This document shows, piece by piece, positions 27,016-34,756 of a stretch of 64,000 nt of DNA (within the stretch, counting starts at the first letter, position 1; the number at the start of each line of letters is the position of its first letter). The DNA lies in contig NZ_BMRN01000037.1 in NCBI RefSeq assembly GCF_014648655.1, forward strand, positions 1 to 64,000, read 5' to 3'. Under the pieces are notes generated by a model, which saw nothing but the letters and a program-made list of their open reading frames with translations, ran no database searches and was not told the DNA's origin. A program made the translations under genes and the position numbers. The stretch is from Streptomyces atratus (GTDB lineage Bacteria > Actinomycetota > Actinomycetes > Streptomycetales > Streptomycetaceae).

Positions 27016-27567
27016 CTACCCCTGAGCCCAGTCACGCATGGCGGTCCGCGAGGAGAAATCGGCGACGTCCTTGTCGAGCGGCCGGTCGGTGTACTGATGA
27101 ATGCGCCAGGACGCCTCGATCCTGGGCTTCCCCGCGGTCACGTAGTCCGCTATCCACAGGCCGTCCCCCGCATACGACGTGGTGTCGTGATGAAGCCAGA
27201 AGTAGCGGTTGCAGTACAGCAGAACCTTGTGATGGGGCCTCAGGCGCTTGACCTCACGGATGAAGCCGTCCTTCTCGGAATTGCTCGCCCGCGTGCCCTC
27301 GCCATTCTCTTCCCAGTCCACCGCGAGCAGATCACCGGCCTTCTCCGGAGCCTTGCTCGCGAAGTACTCCGCCTGCGCCGTGATGTTGCCCGGCCAGAGA
27401 AAATGGTAGAAGCCGACCACGCATTCTGCGTCCCTGGCACGTTTGACCTGCGAGGTCAGGTGCGGATTGACGTACGAACGGCCCTCGGTGGCCTTGATGA
27501 AGACGAAGTCCAGTCCGTCCGTGTCGAAGGACGACTGATACGAGCTGACATCGACGCCATGCAGCAT
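27016..27567 (-). CDS. GH25-family lysozyme (N-acetylmuramidase)
   Basis: 183 residues, one GH25 TIM-barrel: HGVDVSSYQ at the start (catalytic-site Asp), FVFIKATEGRSY, VGFYHFLWPGN, LLAVDWEENG near residue 85 (D-x-E acid pair), and VLLYCNRYFW, with W-x-H-Q near the end. These enzymes cleave the MurNAc-GlcNAc bond of peptidoglycan. No signal peptide or wall-binding repeat is seen with the ATG at 27567, which is supported by GGAGG eight bases upstream; secretion by another route or a cytoplasmic/phage-like role is possible. Confidence 0.88.
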   Translation of the reverse strand: MLHGVDVSSYQSSFDTDGLDFVFIKATEGRSYVNPHLTSQVKRARDAECVVGFYHFLWPGNITAQAEYFASKAPEKAGDLLAVDWEENGEGTRASNSEKDGFIREVKRLRPHHKVLLYCNRYFWLHHDTTSYAGDGLWIADYVTAGKPRIEASWRIHQYTDRPLDKDVADFSSRTAMRDWAQG

Positions 27568-27757
27568 GGGCACCGCCTCCAAGCGGGCTCGGTGATTCCG
27601 TTCCTCTTCCTGTACGTGCCCGCAGTCGTCCGGTCCCATCCTTCCGGTGAACGGGCGAATCGTTTTGCCATTACCCGGAATATGGACCCGCAGTGGGTAG
27701 TTGGTGAACCGGCGAGACCACGTCACGTACCGCAGGCACCATCGGAAGGTCGGATCC

Positions 27758-28417
27758 ATGAAGATCGGCATCATCGGAGCGGGCAACATCGGCGGTAACC
27801 TCACCCGGCGCCTCACGGCGCTGGGCCATGACGTTTCCGTCGCCAACTCGCGCGGTCCGCAGACGCTCACCGCGCTCGCCGAGGAGACCGGAGCCACCCC
27901 GGCCACCTCCTCGGAGGCTGCTCGGGGAGCCGAGATCGTTGTCGTCACCGTCCCTGTCAAGGCCGTCCCCGCTCTGCCCTCCGGGTTCCTCGACGGGGCC
28001 GCAGAGGGGGTCGTGGTCATCGACACGAACAACTACTACCCGCAGCAGCGCGACGGCCGCATCACCGCGATCGAGGACGGTCTGGCGGAGAGCCGATGGA
28101 CCGAGGAACAGATCGGCCACCCGGTGATCAAGGCGTTCAACGGAACGTACGCGCAGGACATCCTCGCCAACGGCCTCCCGAAGGGCAGCCCCGGCCGTCA
28201 GGCGCTGCCGGTGGCTGGTGACGACGCTGCAGCCAAGCGGGTCGTACGTGACCTCATCGACGAGCTGGGCTTCGACACCGTGGACGCGGGTGGCCTCGAC
28301 GAGTCCTGGCGGCAACAGCCCGGCACGCCGGTCTACGGCCATCAGGGCGATGCCGAAGCCGTCGCCAAGGCGCTCGCCGAAGCGTCCCCACAGCGCACGG
28401 CGGAGTGGCGTGCCTGA
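27758..28417 (+). CDS. NADP/F420-dependent oxidoreductase-like protein
   Basis: 219 residues. N-terminal Rossmann nucleotide site MKIGIIGAGNIGGNLTRRL (G-x-G-x-x-G), then SVANSRGPQTL and EIVVVTVPVKAV, matching the F420_oxidored family (PF03807), with the C-terminal part carrying HPVIKAFNGTYAQDIL and ALPVAGDDAAAKRVV. Such enzymes move hydride between NADP and F420 or reduce small substrates. ATG at 27758 has GGAAGG upstream. Single gene, diverging from the lysozyme gene. Confidence 0.87.
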   Translation: MKIGIIGAGNIGGNLTRRLTALGHDVSVANSRGPQTLTALAEETGATPATSSEAARGAEIVVVTVPVKAVPALPSGFLDGAAEGVVVIDTNNYYPQQRDGRITAIEDGLAESRWTEEQIGHPVIKAFNGTYAQDILANGLPKGSPGRQALPVAGDDAAAKRVVRDLIDELGFDTVDAGGLDESWRQQPGTPVYGHQGDAEAVAKALAEASPQRTAEWRA

Positions 28418-28444
28418 AGGCGCGGGGCACCGGCAGTCAACGGG

Positions 28445-28630
28445 TGCCGTGTCGGTGACGTCCAGCTGGGCTGCGACGGCCCGGGCGGGGTACGCGGCGA
28501 CCATGTCGTCGAGGTCTTCGGGCCGTCGCCACGACCGTGCCCCTGGCGGCCGGAGCGGCGGCCGCGATCGAACGGCCGGAGCCGGAAGACGCTCCGGTCG
28601 ACGGCACGGACAACGTCCTGGTGCAGGGTT
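28445..28630 (-). pseudogene. Short-chain dehydrogenase, N-terminal fragment
   Basis: The minus strand encodes TGASSGSGRSIAAAAPAARG, then TVVATARRPEDLDDMVAAYP and AVAAQLDVTD: the cofactor-binding start of an SDR (TGxxxGxG, then R..DVTD). The active-site Tyr/Lys part is absent and the preceding start is degraded. The plus-strand frame across the same bases is its shadow. Confidence 0.7.
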
Positions 28631-28693
28631 TCGCCCGGGTCGTACGCGAACTGGCTTCTTCCGCCCCGGTGGTGCCCGACGGTCGGCCCGGTA

Positions 28694-30058
28694 CTACTGA
28701 ACGTCGTCCGGACGCGCCGGAAGACTGTCCATGAACGAGCTGACGGAGAAGACCGCGCGCCCCGGGCCGGGCGGGCCGTAGCCAGGGGGCGAGCTGAGCC
28801 CGTACTCCTCCATGGTCGCGCGGTAGGCGTCCAGCAGGCGGATGTGGTACTCCAGCGGCGCTCCGTCCGGGTTGGTCTTTCCGAGCGGGGTGGTGGGCTC
28901 CGGGCACCAGGTGGTGAATCGCGGAGTGATGCCGTGCGACATGAAGAACCGCAGGCCCTCGGTGGTCGAGTCGATGGCCTCCTTCACCGTGGTGAAGCCG
29001 AAAGGCTCGGCCATCTCCACGCCCGCCACGAAGTTGGGGATGACATTGCGGGGGCCGAAGACCTCGGCGGAGTCCAGAATGCGGCGGTGCCACTCGTCGC
29101 GGCCCACGTAGCGTTCCTTGCCGGGGCAGTAGAGCTCGAACAGCCGGCGGTCCCACACCTCGTAGTTGGGGTGGTAGATCTGGACACCGTAGTCGTGGAA
29201 ACGCTGCACATCGGCCTTGGGCAGGGCCTGGGCGACAACCTTGCCGATCCATCGACCGGGGAAGCGCTCCTCGATGGCCTTGGCGTACTGCCCGTAGAAA
29301 TCGGCCTCGTCGCGGCCGCCGATGTGAGAGGTGATGGCACCGCCGGTGAGGGTGTAGGCGGTTGAGGTCTTCGCGGTGTCGTACTTGTCGATGATGGCCA
29401 GTGCCTCCAGGACCTCCTCGACCGGCTTCACACCGGTGTACGGGCGTCCCGCCGCCTTGTGCTGGCGCCAGTTGTGGTTGATGTCGCAGTACTGGCACTC
29501 CTCCTTCGCCCCGAAGTACTGGCAGACCCGGAATACCGTCAAATAGACGAGGTAGCCCCACTGGATGGTGGGCGCGACCTCCATCACGGACTTGCCGTTC
29601 TCAAGGGTGTGCCGGTAGTAGTCCGGCATCGGCGGCAGGCCGACGTCGGAGATCCGCCTGTCGTCGAGGTACAGCCCGAGCACGCCGTCGTCATCGGCCG
29701 CGACGCGGTACGGGGACGCCGGGTTGACCCGAACCGACACCACGGTCCTGCGCAGTTCGTACGGACCTCCGGTGAGCACGATCTCCTCCGGCGGACGGCG
29801 GAGTGCGGCCGCGCCGAGCTCGGGGAGTGTTCCGTGGTCGAACGAGAAGATGAAGTAGGACTTCGGCTTGACATCGCCGCCCTCGTTGTCGCTGAGGGCG
29901 GACTCGTCGAACGCCACGCCGCCGCGCAGCAGATCTTCCTTGATGACGGCTTCCCGGGGCACGTGCGGGAACTGCTCCATGAGCCGCTCGATCAGGCGGG
30001 TGCGGCTCCCGTCGGCGCGGCTCTGCTCTGTGCGGCTGCGGTCGGTGCTGCTGGGCAT
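28694..30058 (-). CDS. Radical SAM protein with CX8CX2C cluster motif
   Basis: 454 residues. In the middle, VFRVCQYFGAKEECQYCDIN places three cysteines as C-x8-C-x2-C, unlike the classical C-x3-C-x2-C, and is followed by a typical radical SAM barrel: GVKPVEEVLEALAIIDKYD, TAYTLTGGAIT (GGE-like SAM motif), and IYHPNYEVWDRRLFELYCPG near residue 315. The N-terminal 190 residues (LIERLMEQFPHVPREAVIKE and following) form a separate domain. The Tyr/His-rich C-terminal part has no extra Fe-S cysteine cluster. Substrate unknown. It lies 157 bases after the pentapeptide-repeat gene on the same strand; ATG at 30058 starts after GAGG. Confidence 0.85.
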   Translation of the reverse strand: MPSSTDRSRTEQSRADGSRTRLIERLMEQFPHVPREAVIKEDLLRGGVAFDESALSDNEGGDVKPKSYFIFSFDHGTLPELGAAALRRPPEEIVLTGGPYELRRTVVSVRVNPASPYRVAADDDGVLGLYLDDRRISDVGLPPMPDYYRHTLENGKSVMEVAPTIQWGYLVYLTVFRVCQYFGAKEECQYCDINHNWRQHKAAGRPYTGVKPVEEVLEALAIIDKYDTAKTSTAYTLTGGAITSHIGGRDEADFYGQYAKAIEERFPGRWIGKVVAQALPKADVQRFHDYGVQIYHPNYEVWDRRLFELYCPGKERYVGRDEWHRRILDSAEVFGPRNVIPNFVAGVEMAEPFGFTTVKEAIDSTTEGLRFFMSHGITPRFTTWCPEPTTPLGKTNPDGAPLEYHIRLLDAYRATMEEYGLSSPPGYGPPGPGRAVFSVSSFMDSLPARPDDVQ

Positions 30059-30215
30059 GTGCGGGACTCCTCGGTCCGGTCGTCGAAGGCGTTCCGGGTA
30101 CGCCACACTGTGCAACGAACCACGGGCGTCGGCCGTGCCCCGCCGCACCGGCCGATTCGTTCCGACACGGCAAAGACGGTGTCCGGGCCGTCAGAATCGC
30201 GGTCCGGGCCGGGAA

Positions 30216-31121
30216 TCACCGGTGCCAGTGCGTGGGGCGGCGGAGCGCGGGCGGGATCTTCGTCGTCGCGTCGCCCCTGGCCGCATTGAGCTGAGCCTGG
30301 GTGAGGAAGAGACTGCCGGTGAGGTCGGCGCCGGCCAGGCCGGCGTCCCGGAAGTCGGCCCCGATCACATCGGCCAGACGCAGATCGGCGCCCTCGAGGT
30401 CAGCTGCGATGAGGTACGCGCCCCGCAGATCGGCGCCCTGCAGATCGGCGCCTCTGAGCCGGGCTCCGATGAGGTCGGCGCCGCGGCGGTCGCGCTTCTT
30501 GCTGCGGGGCACCGTGGCTCGTACGAGTTCGCTGGTACGAAGCAGCAGGGCGGCCACGTCGTCGCGGTGTGTGGCCACATCCAGGTCCGTGAACGCGTCC
30601 GCCGGGAGATGGGTGAGGCGTTCCGTTTCGTCGAGAGTGCGGCGGATCTCGCCGTGCAGGGAGCGCGCCGGTTCGAGGGACAGCGCGTCCGTCAGGTACC
30701 AGAGGAGTTCATGGAGCTGTCGCATGACCGGGAACACCTGGAACATCTGCTGGGCGGTCTGCGGGGCCCTGCGCCAGTCCTGCCCGTCGAAGGTCTCGTG
30801 GGAGACCTTCTGGCCGGCTCCGAAGCAGTCGTACACGGTGCAGCCGGGAAAGCCCTGGGTCCGTAGTTCGGTGTGAATGCCGCAGCGGAAGTCCTCCTGC
30901 AGATTGCGACAGGGCTTACCGGCATCCTTGTTGATCGCGAAGTCCGCGGACCGGGTCAGGGTCAGTGCGACGCAGCACAGCCCGAAACAGTTCGCACAGT
31001 CAGCGCGCAGCGAAGCACGATCGGTGCGGTCGGTACCGGGGCCTTGGACATTGTCGGGCACAGTGCGTGGATCCTCTGGGTTACGGAGCTGTGGACGGTC
31101 GACCCTATCGGTATCCGTCAC
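30216..31121 (-). CDS. Cys-rich domain plus pentapeptide-repeat protein
   Basis: 301 residues. The front domain (about 40-120) holds CANCFGLCCVAL, then GKPCRNLQEDFRCGIH and PGCTVYDCFGAGQ: a YkgJ-like set of metal-binding cysteines (C-x2-C-x3-CC...). A helical linker follows, then a C-terminal right-handed beta-helix of pentapeptide repeats, ADLIGARLRGADLQGADLRG onward, about 13 repeats to residue 280 (A-D/N-L-x-x). Some pentapeptide proteins mimic DNA and protect gyrase; many have unknown roles. Upstream of the radical SAM gene on the same strand, possibly cotranscribed. Confidence 0.82.
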   Translation of the reverse strand: MTDTDRVDRPQLRNPEDPRTVPDNVQGPGTDRTDRASLRADCANCFGLCCVALTLTRSADFAINKDAGKPCRNLQEDFRCGIHTELRTQGFPGCTVYDCFGAGQKVSHETFDGQDWRRAPQTAQQMFQVFPVMRQLHELLWYLTDALSLEPARSLHGEIRRTLDETERLTHLPADAFTDLDVATHRDDVAALLLRTSELVRATVPRSKKRDRRGADLIGARLRGADLQGADLRGAYLIAADLEGADLRLADVIGADFRDAGLAGADLTGSLFLTQAQLNAARGDATTKIPPALRRPTHWHR

Positions 31122-31213
31122 CCGTTCGCGCCGATTTCGTGATCGCTCCCAAACGCCCAGGCCGCCGTAGCGTCCGTTACACCCTGTTCCCTTGGTGAAA
31201 AGAGCGCCTCTTC

Positions 31214-31348
31214 ATGCGTGTACGTACATTTGCCGTCTCGCCCTCCTCTGCGTCCCGCCGGGGCCCGCTCATCCGCAGACTCGTCGTCACCCTTCTCCTT
31301 CCGCTGCTCACCGTGGCGAGCAGCGCACTGTTCGCCGGCACTGTCTGA
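31214..31348 (+). pseudogene. Signal-peptide fragment of an exported protein
   Basis: 44 codons from ATG 31214: MRVRTFAVSPSSASRRGPLI, then a hydrophobic run RRLVVTLLLPLLTVASSALF and a stop at the junction with the FAD oxidoreductase remnant. This looks like the N-terminal signal or anchor of a secreted or sensor protein whose remainder was deleted. Confidence 0.4.
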
Positions 31349-32166
31349 CCCACCGCATCCCACTGGTGCCGCGCGGGGCGGGCACCGGGCTCTCGGGTGG
31401 GGCGAACGCCGTCGACGGGGCGATCGTCCTGTCCTTCGAGGACATGAGCCGCATCGTTCACATCGACACCGCGGAGCGGCCGGCCGTCGTCCAGCCGGGG
31501 ATGGTCAACGACGATCTGCGGGCGGCCTGCGCCGAGCACGGGTTCCGGTACCCGCCGGATCCCGCGAGCTCGCCCTGGTCGACGATCGGCGGGAACGCCG
31601 CGACCGACGCCGGCGGCATGCACTGCGTCAAGTACGACGTGACACTCGACTATGTGCTCGGTCTCGAAGTGGTGAATGGGCTCGGCGAGGTCGTGTCGCT
31701 CGGCCGACGCACTGCGAAGGGCGTCGCGGGATACGGCGTGGCCGGGCTGATGGTCGGGGCCGAGGGCACCCTTGGCCTGATCACGGAGATCACGGTGCGA
31801 CCGCGCCCGGCACGGCCGCAGGAGATGGCGGGGTACTTCTCGTCGGTGGTCGCGGCGGGAGAGGCGATGATCGCCGTGACCGTGTCGGGCGTGATCCCCT
31901 CCGCGCTCGAACTGGTCGACCGTCACTCTCTCGCCGCCGTCGACACGTGGAAGAGAATGGGACTCTCCGCCGACGCGGACGTGGTGCTGCTCGGCCGGGT
32001 CGACGCCCCGGGCGCCGAGGGCGACAAGGAACTGGGCTCCGCGGTGCTCGGCGTGCATCACGCGGTGAAGGCGGCGCTGGACCCGCATGGCATCCTCAAT
32101 CCGGGCAAGGTGCTCGGCATGGCCTGGTCGTCGCCGCCCGGTGAAGGTGACGCTCCGCGGGCGTAG
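31340..32166 (+). pseudogene. FAD-linked oxidoreductase (GlcD/D-lactate dehydrogenase type), deleted
   Basis: Starts abruptly at HRIPLVPRGAGTGLSGGANA, the FAD-binding PCMH-domain loop, continues through PDPASSPWSTIGGNAATDAG and GAEGTLGLITEITVR, and reaches SALELVDRHSLAAV. After DVVLLGRVDAPGAEGD the next residues are the protein's very end (HHAVKAALDPHGILNPGKVL), so about 200 residues of the FAD-oxidase C-terminal domain are missing. The first 45-50 residues are also absent. The open frame continues upstream into unrelated sequence. Confidence 0.78.
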
Positions 32167-32291
32167 ACAGGGCGCATTGCGCGGAGGCGGGTTCGGCCAC
32201 CCGGTCGGGACGGTCGATGCCTCGCGCCCGAGCCGTTGTCAGTGGGGCGACGCACACTGGCAGCAGCACGGCACGGGCGAAGGGGACGCTG

Positions 32292-32783
32292 ATGGACACC
32301 GAGCACGAGACCGGGTTCGAACCGGCCACCGGGGACGGCCCGAGGAACCCGGTACCGGACGGGAAGCGTGACGCCTCGGTACGGGCGGCGTTCGAGGGGA
32401 TGCTGCAGATCCGGCGGCTGACGAACACCGGGCACGCGAGCCCGGAGGGCGTACCCGCTCAGTGGGAGACCCACCGGCCGATACGGGCCATCGCCCTGGC
32501 ACTGGAGGCGTCAGGCCTTGCCGCCTCGGCCGTTGACGACTCCGGCCTGCGTACGGCAACCGGGTACCGCCTGGAGCGGGGTGAGGCGCCGGGCAGCGTG
32601 AGGGTCGAGTGGCTCGGTCCGCCCGGCAGCGGGGCCGCCCATGCGGAGGAGGGCGAACTGGCCCGGTGCGCGGCTGTGCTGCGGGAGTTGGGCTGGACGG
32701 TGCTGCTGTACCGCGGGCCGCGGCGCAGAAGATTTCTGGAGGTCGAGCCACCGACCGGTGTCCGACGGCCGAACGGCGGCTAG
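32292..32783 (+). CDS. Conserved hypothetical protein
   Basis: 163 residues with AAFEGMLQIRRLTNTGHASP, ALALEASGLAASAVDDSG, TGYRLERGEAPGSVRVEWLG and ELARCAAVLRELGWTVLLYR. The last segments alternate strand and helix like a small alpha/beta domain. I do not recognise the family. ATG at 32292 has AAGGGGA upstream. A small gene 88 bases downstream on the same strand may be in one operon. Confidence 0.6.
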   Translation: MDTEHETGFEPATGDGPRNPVPDGKRDASVRAAFEGMLQIRRLTNTGHASPEGVPAQWETHRPIRAIALALEASGLAASAVDDSGLRTATGYRLERGEAPGSVRVEWLGPPGSGAAHAEEGELARCAAVLRELGWTVLLYRGPRRRRFLEVEPPTGVRRPNGG

Positions 32784-32871
32784 TGGGCGACCTCGCGCCG
32801 CTGTGGGAGCGCGTTGTCAGACCCATGGGGGATGCTGGTGGGTCCGACACCTCTGACCGGGAGATGCTGAG

Positions 32872-33099
32872 ATGCGCAATGACGAACTCGCCGCGGCCCA
32901 GGCGTATGTCCGACTGCTGGAGGCCACTCGGGCCGCGCTCGCGGAACCTGACGAGAGCCCCTTGTACATGCCATTGCTCGCCTCGCCGATCGCGGAGGCC
33001 GATGGCGCGCTGGAGCGTGCGGGGCTCTGCGGCAACGAGTCCCGGTTCTTCGATCTCGTGCGCTCGCTTCGGCCGAGCATGTCCGGCAGCGGTCGCTGA
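32872..33099 (+). CDS. Small hypothetical protein
   Basis: 75 residues, helical: NDELAAAQAYVRLLEATRAA, then LASPIAEADGALERAGLCGN and FFDLVRSLRPSMSG. No recognised domain. GGGAGA precedes the ATG. Codon bias is as in neighbouring real genes. Confidence 0.5.
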   Translation: MRNDELAAAQAYVRLLEATRAALAEPDESPLYMPLLASPIAEADGALERAGLCGNESRFFDLVRSLRPSMSGSGR

Positions 33100-33380
33100 A
33101 CGGATCTGCCGAATGGCACCGCGGTTGCGGTGTTCTCCAACGCCGGGCGGACCGGACCGGAAAGTCCCGCCCCGTCCGGCGTCCGGCGGTCGTAGCCGTC
33201 CGTCGTCGCGTTGTCGCTCTTCACCTCGTCACTCCGATGCGCCACCATGCTCTGAACGAGTCAGCGGGCAGGACGGTCTCAGGACCATCCCGAGCGCACT
33301 CGATGCCTATGTCGGCCCGAACCCAATCGCTCGTCCCGTGGTCAACCCCCTCTGCGAGTGCGCCCGCCCGATCCGTTGGG
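33100..33380. other. Intergenic upstream of the rhamnose cluster
   Basis: No supported gene in about 280 bases. The operator-like palindromes and a TTGACT box (33420-33425) that could be a -35 element follow before rhaI. Confidence 0.4.
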
Positions 33381-33471
33381 TGAATTGATTCAAGCCAGGA
33401 AGAGTACACACCTAGCCGCTTGACTGGAAGCTTGCGTCAATCCTGGCGTACGGTCCAGATGAAACGATTCA
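33381..33471. promoter_or_regulatory. Two LacI-type palindromes upstream of rhaI
   Basis: TGAATTGATTCA at 33381-33392 and TGAAACGATTCA at 33460-33471 both fit the TGAA-N4-TTCA pattern of LacI-family operators (the second has the central CG). They are 79 bp apart and the nearer one is 51 bp from the rhaI start. A LacI-type rhamnose regulator encoded elsewhere is inferred. Confidence 0.6.
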
Positions 33472-33521
33472 CATCGTCCGAACGACCACGGTCGCTGGAT
33501 GACTCCGCTTGTGAGGTGTTC

Positions 33522-34688
33522 ATGTCTGATGTGTCGGCCGTCAAGGCAGCTCTGAGGTCCCAGGTGATCGAGACACCGTCGTGGGGGTACGGGAATTCCG
33601 GGACGCGGTTCAAGGTGTTCGCACAGCCAGGAGTGCCGCGCGACCCGTTCGAGAAGCTGGAGGACGCGGCGCAGGTGAACGCGTTCACGGGTGTGGCACC
33701 GAAGGTTTCGTTGCACATTCCGTGGGACAAGGTCGAGGACTACTCAGCGCTGACCCGGCATGCCGAGGATCTCGGGCTGCGGATCGGTGCGATCAACTCC
33801 AACGTCTTCCAGGACGACGACTTCAAGCTGGGATCGGTCACACACCCTGACCCGAAGGTGCGCCGCAAGGCCACGGACCATCTGCTGGAGTGCGTCGACA
33901 TCATGGACGAGACCGGGTCCCCCGATCTCAAGCTCTGGTTCTCCGACGGCACGAACTATCCCGGGCAGGACGACATCGCGGCCCGTCAGGACCGGCTCGC
34001 CGAGGCGCTGGCCGAGGTGTACGAGCGGCTGGGCGACGACCAGCGGATGCTGTTGGAGTACAAGCTGTTCGAGCCGGCGTTCTACACGACCGATGTGCCG
34101 GACTGGGGAACGGCGTACGCGCACTGCCTGAATCTCGGCCCGAACGCTCAGGTGGTCGTGGACACCGGGCACCACGCACCGGGCACCAACATCGAGTTCA
34201 TCGTGGCGTTCCTGTTGCGTGCGGGAAAGCTCGGCGCGTTCGACTTCAACTCCCGGTTCTATGCCGACGACGATCTGATGGTCGGGGCCGCCGACCCGTT
34301 CCAGTTGTTCCGGATCATGCACGAGGTGGTCAAGAACGGCGGCATGAAGCCCGAGACGAACGTCAACTTCATGCTCGACCAGTGCCACAACATCGAGGCG
34401 AAGATCCCTGCCGTGATCCGGTCGGTGGCCAATGTGCAGGAAGCAACCGCCAAGGCATTGCTGATCGACATGGACGCGCTGAGCGCCGCGCAGCAGTCCG
34501 GCGATGTGCTGGCCGCGAACGGTGTCCTGATGGACGCGTACAACACCGATGTCCGTCCACTGCTCGCCGAGGTGCGTGATGAGATCGGGCTGGCCAGGGA
34601 TCCGTTCGCCGCATATCTGGCCTCGGGCAATCAGGAACGGATCGCGGCCACCCGGGTCGGTGGCGAACAGGCCGGCTGGGGCGCCTGA
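33522..34688 (+). CDS. rhaI: L-rhamnose isomerase
   Basis: 388 residues of the xylose-isomerase-like TIM-barrel RhaI type: SLHIPWDKVEDYSALTRHAE, INSNVFQDDDFKLGSVTHPD, LLEYKLFEPAFYTTDVPDWG, VVVDTGHHAPGTNIEFIVAF and GAFDFNSRFYADDDLMVGAA carry the metal-binding Glu/Asp/His residues. It converts L-rhamnose to L-rhamnulose, the first catabolic step. GAGG precedes the ATG. First gene of a same-strand cluster with the aldolase/dehydrogenase and kinase. Confidence 0.93.
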   Translation: MSDVSAVKAALRSQVIETPSWGYGNSGTRFKVFAQPGVPRDPFEKLEDAAQVNAFTGVAPKVSLHIPWDKVEDYSALTRHAEDLGLRIGAINSNVFQDDDFKLGSVTHPDPKVRRKATDHLLECVDIMDETGSPDLKLWFSDGTNYPGQDDIAARQDRLAEALAEVYERLGDDQRMLLEYKLFEPAFYTTDVPDWGTAYAHCLNLGPNAQVVVDTGHHAPGTNIEFIVAFLLRAGKLGAFDFNSRFYADDDLMVGAADPFQLFRIMHEVVKNGGMKPETNVNFMLDQCHNIEAKIPAVIRSVANVQEATAKALLIDMDALSAAQQSGDVLAANGVLMDAYNTDVRPLLAEVRDEIGLARDPFAAYLASGNQERIAATRVGGEQAGWGA

Positions 34689-34756
34689 GCCCCCGTCCCC
34701 TCCCCCGTACGCCCGTACGCCCGATTCAGCCCGACCCCCGACACCGAAGGAATCTC

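Noticed and set aside
28694..31121. RiPP biosynthesis locus around the radical SAM gene
   Set aside because: No precursor peptide, RRE domain, protease or transporter gene was found within several kilobases.
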